A stretch of DNA of 64,000 nucleotides, taken from the NCBI RefSeq assembly GCF_035930445.1, contig NZ_CP142394.1, positions 405,501 through 469,500 of the forward strand, in the 5' to 3' direction. This DNA comes from Sphingopyxis chilensis. GTDB taxonomy: Bacteria > Pseudomonadota > Alphaproteobacteria > Sphingomonadales > Sphingomonadaceae. This document shows positions 17,338 through 26,147 of this stretch, piece after piece (the stretch's first letter is position 1; each line of letters opens with the position of its first letter). The notes under the pieces were generated by a model, which was not told where the DNA came from, searched no databases, and saw nothing but the letters and a program-made list of their open reading frames with translations. The translations under genes and the position numbers were made by a program.

Positions 17338-18690
17338 ATGATGGCTTCGCTCTGGTTCGAACGCGCGTGGATCGGCAATCGCTGGGAAAGGGGCGTGCGG
17401 CTGCGCATCGCCGACGGCCGGATCGCCGCGGTAGAAATCGGCGTTGCGCAAGAAGCCGGGGATGAGCGCCACCGCGCCGGCCTGCCGGGCCTCTGCAATG
17501 TCCACAGCCACGGCTTCCAGCGCGGCATGGCGGGGCTGTCCGAGCGCCGCAGCCGGCCCGACGATAATTTCTGGAGCTGGCGCGAGATCATGTACCGCTT
17601 CCTCGACCGGCTGACGCCCGACGATGTAGCGGCGATTACCGCGCAGGCCTATGCCGAGATGCTCGAGACGGGTTTTACGCGTGTCGGCGAATTTCATTAC
17701 CTGCACCGTGATCCGGTGGGCGCTGCTTATGCCGATCCCGCCGAAATGGCTGGCGCCGTGGCGCGGGCGAGCGCGACAACCGGAATCGGGCTGACGCTGC
17801 TGCCCGTCTTTTATGCGCACGGCAATTTCGGCGCGGCCTCGCCGAGCCCTGGGCAGCGTCGCTTTCTCAGCAATATCGACAGCTTCGCCGCGTTGCTCGA
17901 CGCCTCCCGGTCCAAGCTGGCGGGCGACGCCAATATGGGCATTGCGCCGCACTCGCTGCGCGCGGTAACGCCTGAGGAGCTTGCGGCGCTCATCAAAATG
18001 TCGCCGGCGGGCCCGGTGCATATCCACGCCGCCGAACAGGTGAAGGAGGTCGCGGACTGCGTCGACTGGAGCGGCGCGCGGCCGGTCGAATGGCTGCTCG
18101 ATAACGCCGGGGTCGACGAGCGCTGGTGCCTGATCCATTCGACGCACCTTGAGGAGAGCGAAGTCCAGCGCCTCGCCGCGAGCGGCGCGGTCGCCGGACT
18201 GTGTCCGATCACGGAAGGCAATCTGGGCGATGGTATCTTCCCGGCGGTCGATTATCTCGCCGCGGGCGGACGCTTTGGGGTTGGGACCGACAGCAACATC
18301 CTGGTCGATGCGGCACAGGAACTGCGCGCACTCGAATATTCGCAGCGCCTTGCGCAGCGCGCCCGCGCGTTGCTGGCGAGCGAAGAGGCGCCGTTCGTCG
18401 GCGCCAACCTGTTTGCGCGCGCGCTCGACGGTGGCGCGCAGGCGCTTGGTGTTCCGGCCGGGCTGGCTGTCGGTCATGCCGCCGATATCGTCACGCTCGA
18501 CCTCGATCACCCGTCCTTCGCGGGCGCTGACGATGCGACGCTGCTCGATCGCTGGATTTTTGCGGCGCGCACGGGCGCGATCGACAGCGTTTGGCGCGCG
18601 GGCGTGAAGCGGGTGGAGAATGGGCGTCATGTCGATGCCGAGGCGATTGCTGCTGCCTATCGCACCTGCATCGCGCGGCTGCTCGCATGA
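17338..18690 (+). CDS. hutF: Formimidoylglutamate deiminase
   Basis: 450 aa. The start region reads GAGGA, then ATGATG at 17338 and 17341; either ATG is possible. It is an amidohydrolase with metal-binding [18 protein letters not shown] near 55, [11 protein letters not shown] near 230, IHSTHL near 270 and [10 protein letters not shown] near 320. It hydrolyses N-formimidoyl-L-glutamate to N-formylglutamate and ammonia. With HutG this defines the five-step route rather than direct formamide release. The stop overlaps hutC by 4 bp. Confidence 0.94.
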   Translation: MMASLWFERAWIGNRWERGVRLRIADGRIAAVEIGVAQEAGDERHRAGLPGLCNVHSHGFQRGMAGLSERRSRPDDNFWSWREIMYRFLDRLTPDDVAAITAQAYAEMLETGFTRVGEFHYLHRDPVGAAYADPAEMAGAVARASATTGIGLTLLPVFYAHGNFGAASPSPGQRRFLSNIDSFAALLDASRSKLAGDANMGIAPHSLRAVTPEELAALIKMSPAGPVHIHAAEQVKEVADCVDWSGARPVEWLLDNAGVDERWCLIHSTHLEESEVQRLAASGAVAGLCPITEGNLGDGIFPAVDYLAAGGRFGVGTDSNILVDAAQELRALEYSQRLAQRARALLASEEAPFVGANLFARALDGGAQALGVPAGLAVGHAADIVTLDLDHPSFAGADDATLLDRWIFAARTGAIDSVWRAGVKRVENGRHVDAEAIAAAYRTCIARLLA

Positions 18691-19367
18691 ACCCGGCGCG
18701 GCGCATCCGCGAGGAGATCGCCGGCGCGATCCGCTCGGGCGAATGGCGCCCCGGCGATCGCGTGCCGACCGAACAGGAACTCGCCGTGCGCTACGCTTGC
18801 GCGCGCGCGACGGTGAGCAAGGCGCTCGGCGAGCTCGCCGCGTCGGGCCTTGTCGAGCGGCGGCGCAAGGCGGGCACTTTCGTCGCGCATCCTCCCGTTC
18901 ATTCGGCGGTGATGGCGGTTCCCGATCTTGCCGAACTGATCGCCGCGCGCGGTGAGGCCTATCGTTGGATATTGTCCTCGAGCGAAGCCGAAGATGCGGG
19001 TGAGGCGCCATGCCCGGGCCGGGTGCTGCGGATCGAAGGCGTGCATATGGCAGGCGGCGAGCCGTTCGCGATCGAAGGCCGTTCGATCGCGCTTGATGAG
19101 GTCCCCGAGGCGGTCGAAGCCGATTTCACGAAAGAGGCGCCGGGAACGTGGCTGCTGGGCCATATCCCGTGGACGCAGGCACGCCATGTCATCCGCGCGG
19201 TGACGCCGACGCGAAAGGAGGCGGGCCTGTTGGGGGTGAATGCCGGCACCGCCTGCCTCGAACTCGATCGCACGACCTGGCGCGCGGGGCGCGTCGTCAC
19301 CCACGTCCGGCAATTGTTTCGCGGTGATCGCTTCGATCTGGTCGCGGAGTTCGACGCCGGGCCGTGA
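18687..19367 (+). CDS. hutC: GntR-family histidine utilisation repressor
   Basis: 226 aa from the ATG at 18687, which overlaps the hutF stop (ATGA); a longer upstream reading frame lacks sense. Residues 1-70 are a GntR winged helix (IREEIAGAIRSGEWRPGDRV, then PTEQELAVRYACARATVSKA). Residues 85-226 are a UTRA-type ligand domain (VLRIEGVHMAGGEPFAIEGR) as in HutC. It probably represses both arms of the hut regulon at 17310-17327 until urocanate accumulates. Confidence 0.92.
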   Translation: MNPARRIREEIAGAIRSGEWRPGDRVPTEQELAVRYACARATVSKALGELAASGLVERRRKAGTFVAHPPVHSAVMAVPDLAELIAARGEAYRWILSSSEAEDAGEAPCPGRVLRIEGVHMAGGEPFAIEGRSIALDEVPEAVEADFTKEAPGTWLLGHIPWTQARHVIRAVTPTRKEAGLLGVNAGTACLELDRTTWRAGRVVTHVRQLFRGDRFDLVAEFDAGP

Positions 19368-19453
19368 GACCGGGCCACCGGCCCTTGACGCGCGCGCCGA
19401 TGGCGTCCAGCCCCGGCCCGACAGCCGCGTGCGCGGCGCGAGGGGAGAAAAGG

Positions 19454-20467
19454 ATGACCCGTTCGACGCTGTTTCCGGTCCTGGGCGCCGCCGCGCTGAT
19501 CGGACTCGTGTCGGCGTGCGGCGATGGCGACGCGGGCACGGACAAAATGGTCGCCGCGACCCCGCGCAAATGCCCCGCGATCGCCGACACGCCGGTGAAG
19601 CTCGCGGGCGGGACTTTCGAAATGGGCGAGGACGATGTCTATGCCGAGGAAGGCCCGGTCCGCGAAACCAGCGTATCGGGTTTCTGGATCGACCCGCACG
19701 AGGTCACCAATCGCCAGTTTGCCGAATTCGTGGCAGCTACCGGCTATGTCACCGTCGCCGAAAAGCCTGTCGATCCCAAGCAGTTCCAGGTGCCCGCCGA
19801 CCAGATTCCGCCCGATATGCTGAAAGCAGGCTCGGCGGTGTTCACGCCGCCCGATTTCCCGTCGAACAATTACGCCGACTGGTGGAAATATGTGCCCGGC
19901 GCGAACTGGAAAAAACCTTATGGTCCGACGGGCCCCGACCAGGTGCCGAACGAGCCTGTCGTCCATCTCGCTTGGGACGATATGGTCGCCTACGCCAAAT
20001 GGGCGGGCGGGCGCATTCCGACCGAGGCCGAATGGGAATATGCGGCGAGCGCGGGCAAACGGTCGAGGAATGTCCAGCCCGCCGAAGCAAACAGCTGGCA
20101 GGGCGCCTTTCCCAACTACAATGCCGAAAGCGACGGGTTCAAAGGCGTCGCGCCGGTCGGCTGCTATCAACCCAACGCCAACGGGCTTTACGATATGGTC
20201 GGCAATGTCTGGGAGGTTACATCCGATTTCTTCCGGCCGGGGCATGATCCCGCCGACACGGACAATCCCAAGGGGCCTGGCGAAAACAACGCCTATGATC
20301 CGCTCAACCCCGGTATGCCGTCGCGCACGGTGAAGGGCGGCAGCTATCTGTGTGCTCCCAATTATTGCCAGCGCTATCGTCCCGCCTCGCGACAGGGTCG
20401 TGATCCGGGATTGGGGACCAGCAATGTCGGCTTTCGCCTCGCCTATGACAGCGCGCCCGCCGGTTGA
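19454..20467 (+). CDS. Exported formylglycine-generating enzyme (sulfatase-activating), predicted lipoprotein
   Basis: 337 aa from the ATG at 19454 (AGGGGAGAAAAGG just before it). Residues 1-22 form a lipoprotein signal with lipobox LVSAC. The rest is an FGE/SUMF1 sulfatase-modifying domain: LAGGTFEMGEDD, WIDPHEVTNRQFAEFVAATG, RIPTEAEWEYAA, NVWEVTSDFF. The active-site pair is intact: Cys300 and Cys305 in GGSYLCAPNYCQRYR, the spacing of bona fide FGE. It oxidises a Cys in CxPxR sulfatases to formylglycine using O2. Three such sulfatases lie at 47-56 kb. The lipobox implies action in the periplasm. The 3' end overlaps the convergent MFS gene by 25 bp. Confidence 0.9.
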   Translation: MTRSTLFPVLGAAALIGLVSACGDGDAGTDKMVAATPRKCPAIADTPVKLAGGTFEMGEDDVYAEEGPVRETSVSGFWIDPHEVTNRQFAEFVAATGYVTVAEKPVDPKQFQVPADQIPPDMLKAGSAVFTPPDFPSNNYADWWKYVPGANWKKPYGPTGPDQVPNEPVVHLAWDDMVAYAKWAGGRIPTEAEWEYAASAGKRSRNVQPAEANSWQGAFPNYNAESDGFKGVAPVGCYQPNANGLYDMVGNVWEVTSDFFRPGHDPADTDNPKGPGENNAYDPLNPGMPSRTVKGGSYLCAPNYCQRYRPASRQGRDPGLGTSNVGFRLAYDSAPAG

Positions 20468-21951
20468 TCCCGGGCACCGGTGACGCGCGTCATCGCAAGC
20501 AGCGCAAGCAGCAATGTCACCGCGGCGAATGCCATCGTGTAAATGGGTTCGCCCGGAAACAGGGCCTGCATGATCGAACCCATCACCGTCGCGACGAGCA
20601 ATTGGGGCAGCACGACGAACATGTTGAAGAGGCCCATATAGATGCCGAGCTTCGCCTGCGGCAGGCTCGACGCGAGGATCGCATAGGGCATGGCGAGCAC
20701 CGACGCCCAGAAGATGCCGATGAAGACCTCGCTCGCGATCAGTTGCGCCGGGTCGCGCAGCAGAAAGAAGCTCGCATAGCCGACCGCGCCGCAGGCGAGC
20801 CCGATCATATGCGTTCGCGCCTGCCCGAAGCGGCGCGAAAGCCAGGGAAGCAATGTCAGCGCGGCGATGGCGGCGACGCCGTTATAGATGGCGAACAGCT
20901 CGCCGACCCAGTTGCTCGCATCCTGATAGGCGGCGCTCGCGGCGTCGGTCGCGCCATAATGATATTGCGCGACGATCGGCGTGGTGTTGATCCACATGAT
21001 GAACAGCGCCGACCAGCTGAAGAATTGCACGAGCGCGAGCCGTTTCATCAGCGTCGGCATGCCGGCAAAATCGCCGACAATGCTCGATAGCATGTTGCGG
21101 TCGTTTCCGCGGCGCGCCAGCATGATCGCCAGCGCGCTCGCGAGGCCATATCCTGCAAGCAGCGCGCCGAGCAGCAACACTTCGCGCAGCAGCGCGAACC
21201 GGACCTGCACGAAAGCGACGGCGATCCCCGCAATGACCCAGCCGATGCTGGCGGCATAGCTGCGCGAAGCGAGCGTGGGGACGACGGGCGCGTTGACGGC
21301 GACCGGCGGTTCGAAGGCCGCCATCTCCTCGGGGCTGTATTCGCCCGTCGAGACGACGGTCCACAGCACCGCGAGGAACAGCGCGAGCCCCCCGAACCAG
21401 AAGGCATAGCGCACCGTGTCGGGGATTTGCCCCGGCGGCGCGACATTGGCGACGCCCAACGCTTCCATCAGGCTGGGAAAGAGCGAGCCGACGACCGCGC
21501 CGGCACCGATGAAGGCCGTCTGCACGGCGTAACCCACGCTATGCTGGTCCTTGCCCAGCATGTCTCCGACGAAGGCGCGAAAGGGCTCCATCGAGACGTT
21601 GAGCGAGGCGTCGAGGATCCACAGCATCATCGCCGCGAACCAGATCGCCGGGCTTTCGGGCATGACAAACAGCGCGATCGCGGCAAGGATCGCGCCGGCG
21701 AGAAAATAAGGACGACGGCGCCCGAGCCGACCGAGCCAGGTCCGGTCGCTCATATGGCCGATGACCGGCTGGACCAGCAGCCCGGTCAGCGGCGCGGCGA
21801 TCCACAGGCCGGGGAGTTTCTCGATATCTTCGCCCAGCGACTGGAAGATGCGGCTCATATTCGCATTCTGCAGCGCGAAGCCGATCTGGATACCGAAAAA
21901 GCCGAAGCTGATATTCCACAGGCCGGCGAAACCCTGCCGCGGCTTGTCCAT
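20443..21951 (-). CDS. MFS sugar transporter (SLC45/GPH-like, probably maltose or sucrose type)
   Basis: 502 aa from the ATG at 21951 (GGGGAGAGACGCG before it); another ATG lies at 21966. About 12 membrane segments. N-terminal GLWNISFGFFGIQIGFALQN and PLTGLLVQPVIGHMSDRTWL, followed by RLGRRRPYF, match the sugar:H+ symporters related to SUC/SLC45 found in sphingomonad and Caulobacter maltose loci. A LacI-type site at 22040-22051, almost identical to the one before the TonB receptor at 26465, ties it to the alpha-glucan system: it would carry maltooligosaccharides or maltose into the cytoplasm. Confidence 0.85.
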   Translation of the reverse strand: MDKPRQGFAGLWNISFGFFGIQIGFALQNANMSRIFQSLGEDIEKLPGLWIAAPLTGLLVQPVIGHMSDRTWLGRLGRRRPYFLAGAILAAIALFVMPESPAIWFAAMMLWILDASLNVSMEPFRAFVGDMLGKDQHSVGYAVQTAFIGAGAVVGSLFPSLMEALGVANVAPPGQIPDTVRYAFWFGGLALFLAVLWTVVSTGEYSPEEMAAFEPPVAVNAPVVPTLASRSYAASIGWVIAGIAVAFVQVRFALLREVLLLGALLAGYGLASALAIMLARRGNDRNMLSSIVGDFAGMPTLMKRLALVQFFSWSALFIMWINTTPIVAQYHYGATDAASAAYQDASNWVGELFAIYNGVAAIAALTLLPWLSRRFGQARTHMIGLACGAVGYASFFLLRDPAQLIASEVFIGIFWASVLAMPYAILASSLPQAKLGIYMGLFNMFVVLPQLLVATVMGSIMQALFPGEPIYTMAFAAVTLLLALLAMTRVTGARDQPAGALS

Positions 21952-22039
21952 CGCGTCTCTCCCCATCGGGCCGCTCGGCGGCTCTCGCCTGCAAAGCTGT
22001 TGCAGCGTGGGCGGGGGAGGGCAAGCATGTCGAGCATAG

Positions 22040-22051
22040 GTATACGAATAC
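22040..22051. promoter_or_regulatory. LacI-type operator before the MFS transporter
   Basis: GTATACGAATAC, 89 bp upstream of the preferred MFS start (ATG at 21951). It differs at one base from the perfect palindrome GTATACGTATAC at 26309-26320 upstream of the TonB receptor. The LacI regulator encoded at 25113-26147 is the likely ligand. Confidence 0.65.
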
Positions 22052-22140
22052 GTAGAGCGGCTGGTTTGGGCCGGAAGCGGCCATCCTCCTGGTCGGTAGC
22101 CGGGGACCGTCCGGCCGCCACCGCCAGCCGTCTTTCCCCT

Positions 22141-23031
22141 TCAATCCAGCCCCGCCATCCGCATCCGCGTTTCCATCGCCGCGACGAACGATCTCACCGA
22201 CGGCAAGCCCGCGCGCGACGGCTCGAACAACAGGTGGACCGGCAGCGGCGGCGGCGCTTCGTCCGCCAGCAACGAAATCAGCCGCCCCGCATCCACCGCC
22301 TCGGCGAGCTGGTAGGAGAGGAGGTTCGCGATCCCGAGCCCTGCCTCGGCCGCCGCGAGCGTCCCGTCGACACTGTTGACGACGAGCCGCGGCGGCGCGT
22401 CGAGCCGCCATCGCCGCGATGCGAACTGCCATTCGGTCGTCCAGCGCGGCCCCATCGTTCCGATCAGCTCATGGCCCGCCAATTGCTCGATTGTCGCCGG
22501 CGCCCCGCGGCGCGCCAGATAGGCGGGGCTGGCGACGAGCATCTGGCGCACCCAGCCGATCCGCTTTGCCTTCAGCGTCGAATCGGCGAGTGGCCCGATC
22601 CGCACCGCGACGTCGATCCCCTCCTCGACGATCCGCACATTGCGGTCGATCAGCATCATCCGCACCCCAAGATCGCGGTGCTGCGCCATCAGCGCGCCGA
22701 CCACCGGCAGCACATGCAACCGCCCGAACATCACCGGAGCGGTCAGGTGGAGGTGCCCGCGCGGTTCGGCTTCGGCACCGCGCAACTCGCGCTCGGCGTC
22801 CGCCAGCTCGGCGAGAATGCGCCGCGCCTGCTCCAGAAAGGCCGCGCCCGGATCGGTCAGCGCGACCGCGCGGGTCGAGCGGTAGAACAGCCGCGTCCCG
22901 AGCCGCGCCTCGAGCGCTGCGATACCGCGCGTTACTGCGGGCGGGGAGCTGCCAAGCTTGCGCGCCGCGGCGGCAAAGCCGCCCTCGCTCGCGACCGCGA
23001 CAAACATTTCGAGGGTAGTGAGCCGGTCCAA
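22141..23031 (-). CDS. LysR-family regulator
   Basis: 296 aa if it starts at the TTG at 23031, which gives the family-typical N-terminus (M)DRLTTLEMFVAVASEGGF and has AAGTGGA upstream. An ATG near 23085 would add about 18 residues. HTH residues 1-60 (SSPPAVTRGIAALEARLGTR), LysR substrate domain 90-290. It is divergent from the four-gene operon at 23125-25038, the usual arrangement for its target. An inverted repeat TTAAT-N17-ATTAA (23052-23078) lies between. Confidence 0.85.
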   Translation of the reverse strand: MDRLTTLEMFVAVASEGGFAAAARKLGSSPPAVTRGIAALEARLGTRLFYRSTRAVALTDPGAAFLEQARRILAELADAERELRGAEAEPRGHLHLTAPVMFGRLHVLPVVGALMAQHRDLGVRMMLIDRNVRIVEEGIDVAVRIGPLADSTLKAKRIGWVRQMLVASPAYLARRGAPATIEQLAGHELIGTMGPRWTTEWQFASRRWRLDAPPRLVVNSVDGTLAAAEAGLGIANLLSYQLAEAVDAGRLISLLADEAPPPLPVHLLFEPSRAGLPSVRSFVAAMETRMRMAGLD

Positions 23032-23124
23032 GATTATTCCACTTACCGGAATTAATTTGTTCGATCTTTGCTGATTAAAACCCATTGCGCAATGCCATAG
23101 TTTTCGGCCCGAAAGGAGCGGACG

Positions 23125-23751
23125 ATGGCGCAAAATTACCGGCACACGCTTTTCAACGACGCGGTGAAGGCGCTGCAGGAGCGCCACGGCTCTCGCGCCG
23201 CCTATGTGAAGATGGACGCGGGCGCCGACGGCACCCCCGACGCGCTGACCGCCAAGGAGCTGGGTTATATCGCGCTTCGCGACAGCTTCTACATGGCGAG
23301 CGTCACCGCCGACGGCTGGCCCTATATGCAGCATCGCGGCGGCCCCGCGGGCTTCCTCCGCCATATCGCGGGCAATCGCATCGGTTTCGCCGATTATCGC
23401 GGCAACAAACAATATATCAGCACCGCGAACCTGACGGGCAACGACCGCGTCTCGCTCTTCCTGATGGACTATCCGAACCGCGACCGGCTGAAGCTCGTCG
23501 GACATGCGACAATCATCGAACTCGCCGATGACCCGGCCGCGGTCACGGCGTTGATGCCCGAGGGGTATCGCGCGACCCCCGAACGCGCCTTCTTCATCGA
23601 TGTGATCGGGTGGGAATGGAATTGCTCGCAGCATATCACCCCGCGCTTCACCGAGGCGGAAATTTCCGCCGCGGTCCGTCCGATGGCGGCCGAACTCAAC
23701 CAGCTGCGCGCCGAGATCGCCGCCCTGCGCGCGGCCGAAAAAGGAGACTGA
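23125..23751 (+). CDS. Pyridoxamine 5'-phosphate oxidase-like flavin-binding protein
   Basis: 208 aa, start preceded by AAAGGAGCGG. The split-barrel PNPOx-like fold is suggested by SFYMASVTADGWPYMQHRGG, GFADYRGNKQYISTANLTGN and KLVGHATIIELADDPA. The last 25 residues form a short coiled coil (MAAELNQLRAEIAALRAAEK). Such proteins usually bind FMN and act as reductases or oxidases on unknown small molecules. First gene of an operon with GST, tautomerase and a membrane protein. Confidence 0.75.
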   Translation: MAQNYRHTLFNDAVKALQERHGSRAAYVKMDAGADGTPDALTAKELGYIALRDSFYMASVTADGWPYMQHRGGPAGFLRHIAGNRIGFADYRGNKQYISTANLTGNDRVSLFLMDYPNRDRLKLVGHATIIELADDPAAVTALMPEGYRATPERAFFIDVIGWEWNCSQHITPRFTEAEISAAVRPMAAELNQLRAEIAALRAAEKGD

Positions 23752-23753
23752 CG

Positions 23754-24362
23754 ATGATCCGCCTTTATGCATCTGAAATGTCGGGCAACGCCCACAAGGT
23801 GCGGATGGCGCTCGCCATCCTCGGGCTCGGCTGGGATGAGCGGGCGACCGACGCCGCCGCGCGCAAGACCGACGCCTTCCTTGCGCTCAACCCGATGGCG
23901 CAGATCCCCGTTTATGTCGAAGGCGACTTCATATTGCGCGACAGCCAGGCGATCCTTGCCTATCTCGCCGCGCGGCACCGGCCCGGCGACTGGGACGGGC
24001 GTACGCCCGAAGAGCGCGGCGCGATCATGATCTGGCTGTCGCATGCGGCAAACGAGATTTTCAATGGCCCCGCGCTGCTCCGCGCCGAACGGCTGTTCGG
24101 CTGGTCGGTCGACCGCGAGCGCGCGACAGCGGTCGCCGACCGCATCCTGCCGGTGGTCGAGGCCCATCTGGAAGGCCGCGACTGGCTCGTCGGCGACCGG
24201 CTGACCGTCGCCGACCTTGCGGCGAGCCCCTATCTCGCATTAGCGCCCGACGGCGGGATCGACCTTGGACAGTGGCCGGCGATCCGCGACTGGACGCGCC
24301 GGATCGCCGCGCTGCCCGATTTTCCCGCCATGCCCGGGTGGCCGGCCGAAGGAGGTGCATGA
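23754..24362 (+). CDS. Glutathione S-transferase
   Basis: 202 aa, starting at the ATG at 23754 with AAGGAGA upstream and only 2 bp after the preceding stop. Thioredoxin-like N-domain with YASEMSGNAHKVRMALAILG and the glutathione-binding QIPVYVEG...LRDSQAILAYLA (cis-Pro and Asp-Ser). Helical C-domain from about residue 85 with WLVGDRLTVADLAASPYLAL. The Ser in MSGNAHK near residue 9-10 is the probable catalytic residue. Detoxification role; substrate unknown. Confidence 0.88.
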   Translation: MIRLYASEMSGNAHKVRMALAILGLGWDERATDAAARKTDAFLALNPMAQIPVYVEGDFILRDSQAILAYLAARHRPGDWDGRTPEERGAIMIWLSHAANEIFNGPALLRAERLFGWSVDRERATAVADRILPVVEAHLEGRDWLVGDRLTVADLAASPYLALAPDGGIDLGQWPAIRDWTRRIAALPDFPAMPGWPAEGGA

Positions 24363-24583
24363 TGCCATACGTCAACATCCGTATCACCCGCGAAGGCGCG
24401 ACCCCTGAGCAAAAGGCGGAGCTGATCGCCGGCGTCACCGAATTGCTCCGGGGCGTGCTCGGCAAGAACCCTGCGACTACCGTCGTCACCATCGACGAGG
24501 TCGATTTCGAAAATTGGGGAATCGGCGGTCTGCCCGTTCTCGACTATCGCGCGACGCAGGCATCTAAGGAGCAAAATCCATGA
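24362..24583 (+). CDS. 4-oxalocrotonate tautomerase-like protein
   Basis: 73 aa. Two ATGs abut (24359 and 24362). Only the second gives Met-Pro, which after Met removal exposes the catalytic N-terminal Pro required by this family. It also has GGAGG at the ideal distance. The body, YVNIRITREGATPEQKAELI and a LLRGVLGKNP helix, matches the tautomerase fold. The protein probably forms hexamers or trimers in the cytoplasm and acts in the same unknown pathway as the GST. Confidence 0.85.
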   Translation: MPYVNIRITREGATPEQKAELIAGVTELLRGVLGKNPATTVVTIDEVDFENWGIGGLPVLDYRATQASKEQNP

Positions 24584-25038
24584 CCGCGAACAACGCCGCC
24601 CCCGCCTTCGCCACGATCATGTTCCTGACAGGCGTCGGCATCCCGATCCTCGCCGCGCTGAACGGCGGGCTCGGCGCGCGGCTCGGCAGCCCGATGGCGG
24701 CGTCGATGATCCTCTTTGGCCTCGCCTTCCTGATCGCGACGACGGGCGCCTTGCTGACCGGCTCGGTAGGGCAGATGCGCTTCACGCCCGACATTCCCGC
24801 CCATTTCTATTTCGGCGGGCTGTTCGTCGCATTCTATGTGATCGCGGTGACCTTCATCGCGCCCAAATTCGGCGTCGGCAACGCGATCTTCTTCGTGCTC
24901 GTCGGCCAGCTGATCAGCGCCGCGACGATCGACCATTTCGGCCTGTTCGGCGCGTTGCGCTCGGCGATCGACCTGAAACGCGTCGCCGGGATCGCGCTGA
25001 TGATCGCTGGCGTCTGGCTCGCGCGGCGAACGGGCTGA
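24580..25038 (+). CDS. Small multi-spanning membrane protein (YdcZ/DMT type)
   Basis: 152 aa with five hydrophobic segments. It is similar in pattern to DUF606/YdcZ-like members of the drug/metabolite transporter superfamily (ALNGGLGARLGSPMAASMIL; NAIFFVLVGQLISAATIDHF). Its ATG overlaps the tautomerase stop by 4 bp. Last gene of the LysR-linked operon, possibly an exporter of the compound handled by the upstream enzymes (inference). Confidence 0.75.
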   Translation: MTANNAAPAFATIMFLTGVGIPILAALNGGLGARLGSPMAASMILFGLAFLIATTGALLTGSVGQMRFTPDIPAHFYFGGLFVAFYVIAVTFIAPKFGVGNAIFFVLVGQLISAATIDHFGLFGALRSAIDLKRVAGIALMIAGVWLARRTG

Positions 25039-25112
25039 AGCCTGTCTTGGCCCACTTGGGACCTGTCCGTCATCGTCGCCGGGATAACGAAAGGGGATAA
25101 TAGGCCCTGACC

Positions 25113-26147
25113 CTAGACCGCCGTGCTCTGTCGCTTGATCAGTCTCGCGGGCAGCATCGTGCGGTCGGCGCTGGCGCCGTCGATGCGGCGGAGCAGCGCG
25201 TCGACGAGCAGTTCGCCCGCGCCCTTCATGTCCTGCATCACCGTCGTCAGCGTCGGCGAGGTCAGGCTGGCGGCGGGGATGTCGTCGAAGCCGATGATCG
25301 CGACGTCGTGCGGCATGCGCAGCCCGGCTTCGGCGAGCGCGCGCATCGCCCCGATCGCGATCAAGTCGCTGGCGGCGAAGATCGCGTCGAAAGCCCGCCC
25401 GCTCGCAAGTAGTGACTTGGAGGCGGCATAGCCCGACGCTTCCGACGATACCGCGTCCCGTTGCAACGCGGCGTCGGGGGCGATCCCGGCGGCGTGCATC
25501 GCGCGGCAGAGGCCGGTGTAGCGATCCTGAAATTCGGGGGCATGGTCCGATGCGTCGCCAAGGAAGGCGATGTGCCGCCGCCCGATCTCGACCAGATGCG
25601 CGCCTGCCTGTTCGCCCGCGCCGACATTGTCCGACCCGACGGTCAGCCCGATGCTGTCGTCGGAAACCGAGCCCCAGCGTACGAACTTGGTGTCCATCTC
25701 GACCAGATGTTCGAGCTTGGTGCGATAGAGCTGATAATCGCCATAGCCCAAAAGGATGATGCCATCCGACCGATGACTGTCTTGATAGGCGACGTGCCAG
25801 TCGTTGTGCATTTGCTGGAAACTGATGAGGAGGTCATAGCCCTTGAGCGCGCACTGGCGGGTGATCGACCCGAGCATCGACAGGAAGAAAGGATTGATCA
25901 TCGATTCGTCAGGGGTCGGATCCTCGAAAAAGAGTAGCGCCAGCGTGTGTGTGCGCTGCGAACGCAGGCTCGAGGCGTTCTTGTCGACGGTGTAATTTAG
26001 TTCGCGCGCGATGCGTTCGATATTGGCGCGCGTCGCGGCGCTGACCGACTTGCTGCCGCGCAGCGCGCGCGACACCGTGGGCTGCGAGACGCCCGCCAGA
26101 TAGGCGATGTCGAAACTGGTCGGCTTGGCCGAGGGCTGGCGCCCCAT
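25113..26147 (-). CDS. LacI-family regulator of the alpha-glucan locus
   Basis: 344 aa. LacI HTH at residues 10-65 (FDIAYLAGVSQPTVSRALRG, hinge AASSLR-like NASSLRSQRTHTLALLF), then a periplasmic-binding-protein-like sugar domain (ASDLIAIGAMRALAEAGLRM; PHDVAIIGFDDIPAASLTSP). It is divergent from the TonB receptor gene. Palindromes of the CG-centred type that LacI proteins bind lie at 26309-26320 and 22040-22051. The ligand is probably maltose or a related glucoside. Confidence 0.92.
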   Translation of the reverse strand: MGRQPSAKPTSFDIAYLAGVSQPTVSRALRGSKSVSAATRANIERIARELNYTVDKNASSLRSQRTHTLALLFFEDPTPDESMINPFFLSMLGSITRQCALKGYDLLISFQQMHNDWHVAYQDSHRSDGIILLGYGDYQLYRTKLEHLVEMDTKFVRWGSVSDDSIGLTVGSDNVGAGEQAGAHLVEIGRRHIAFLGDASDHAPEFQDRYTGLCRAMHAAGIAPDAALQRDAVSSEASGYAASKSLLASGRAFDAIFAASDLIAIGAMRALAEAGLRMPHDVAIIGFDDIPAASLTSPTLTTVMQDMKGAGELLVDALLRRIDGASADRTMLPARLIKRQSTAV

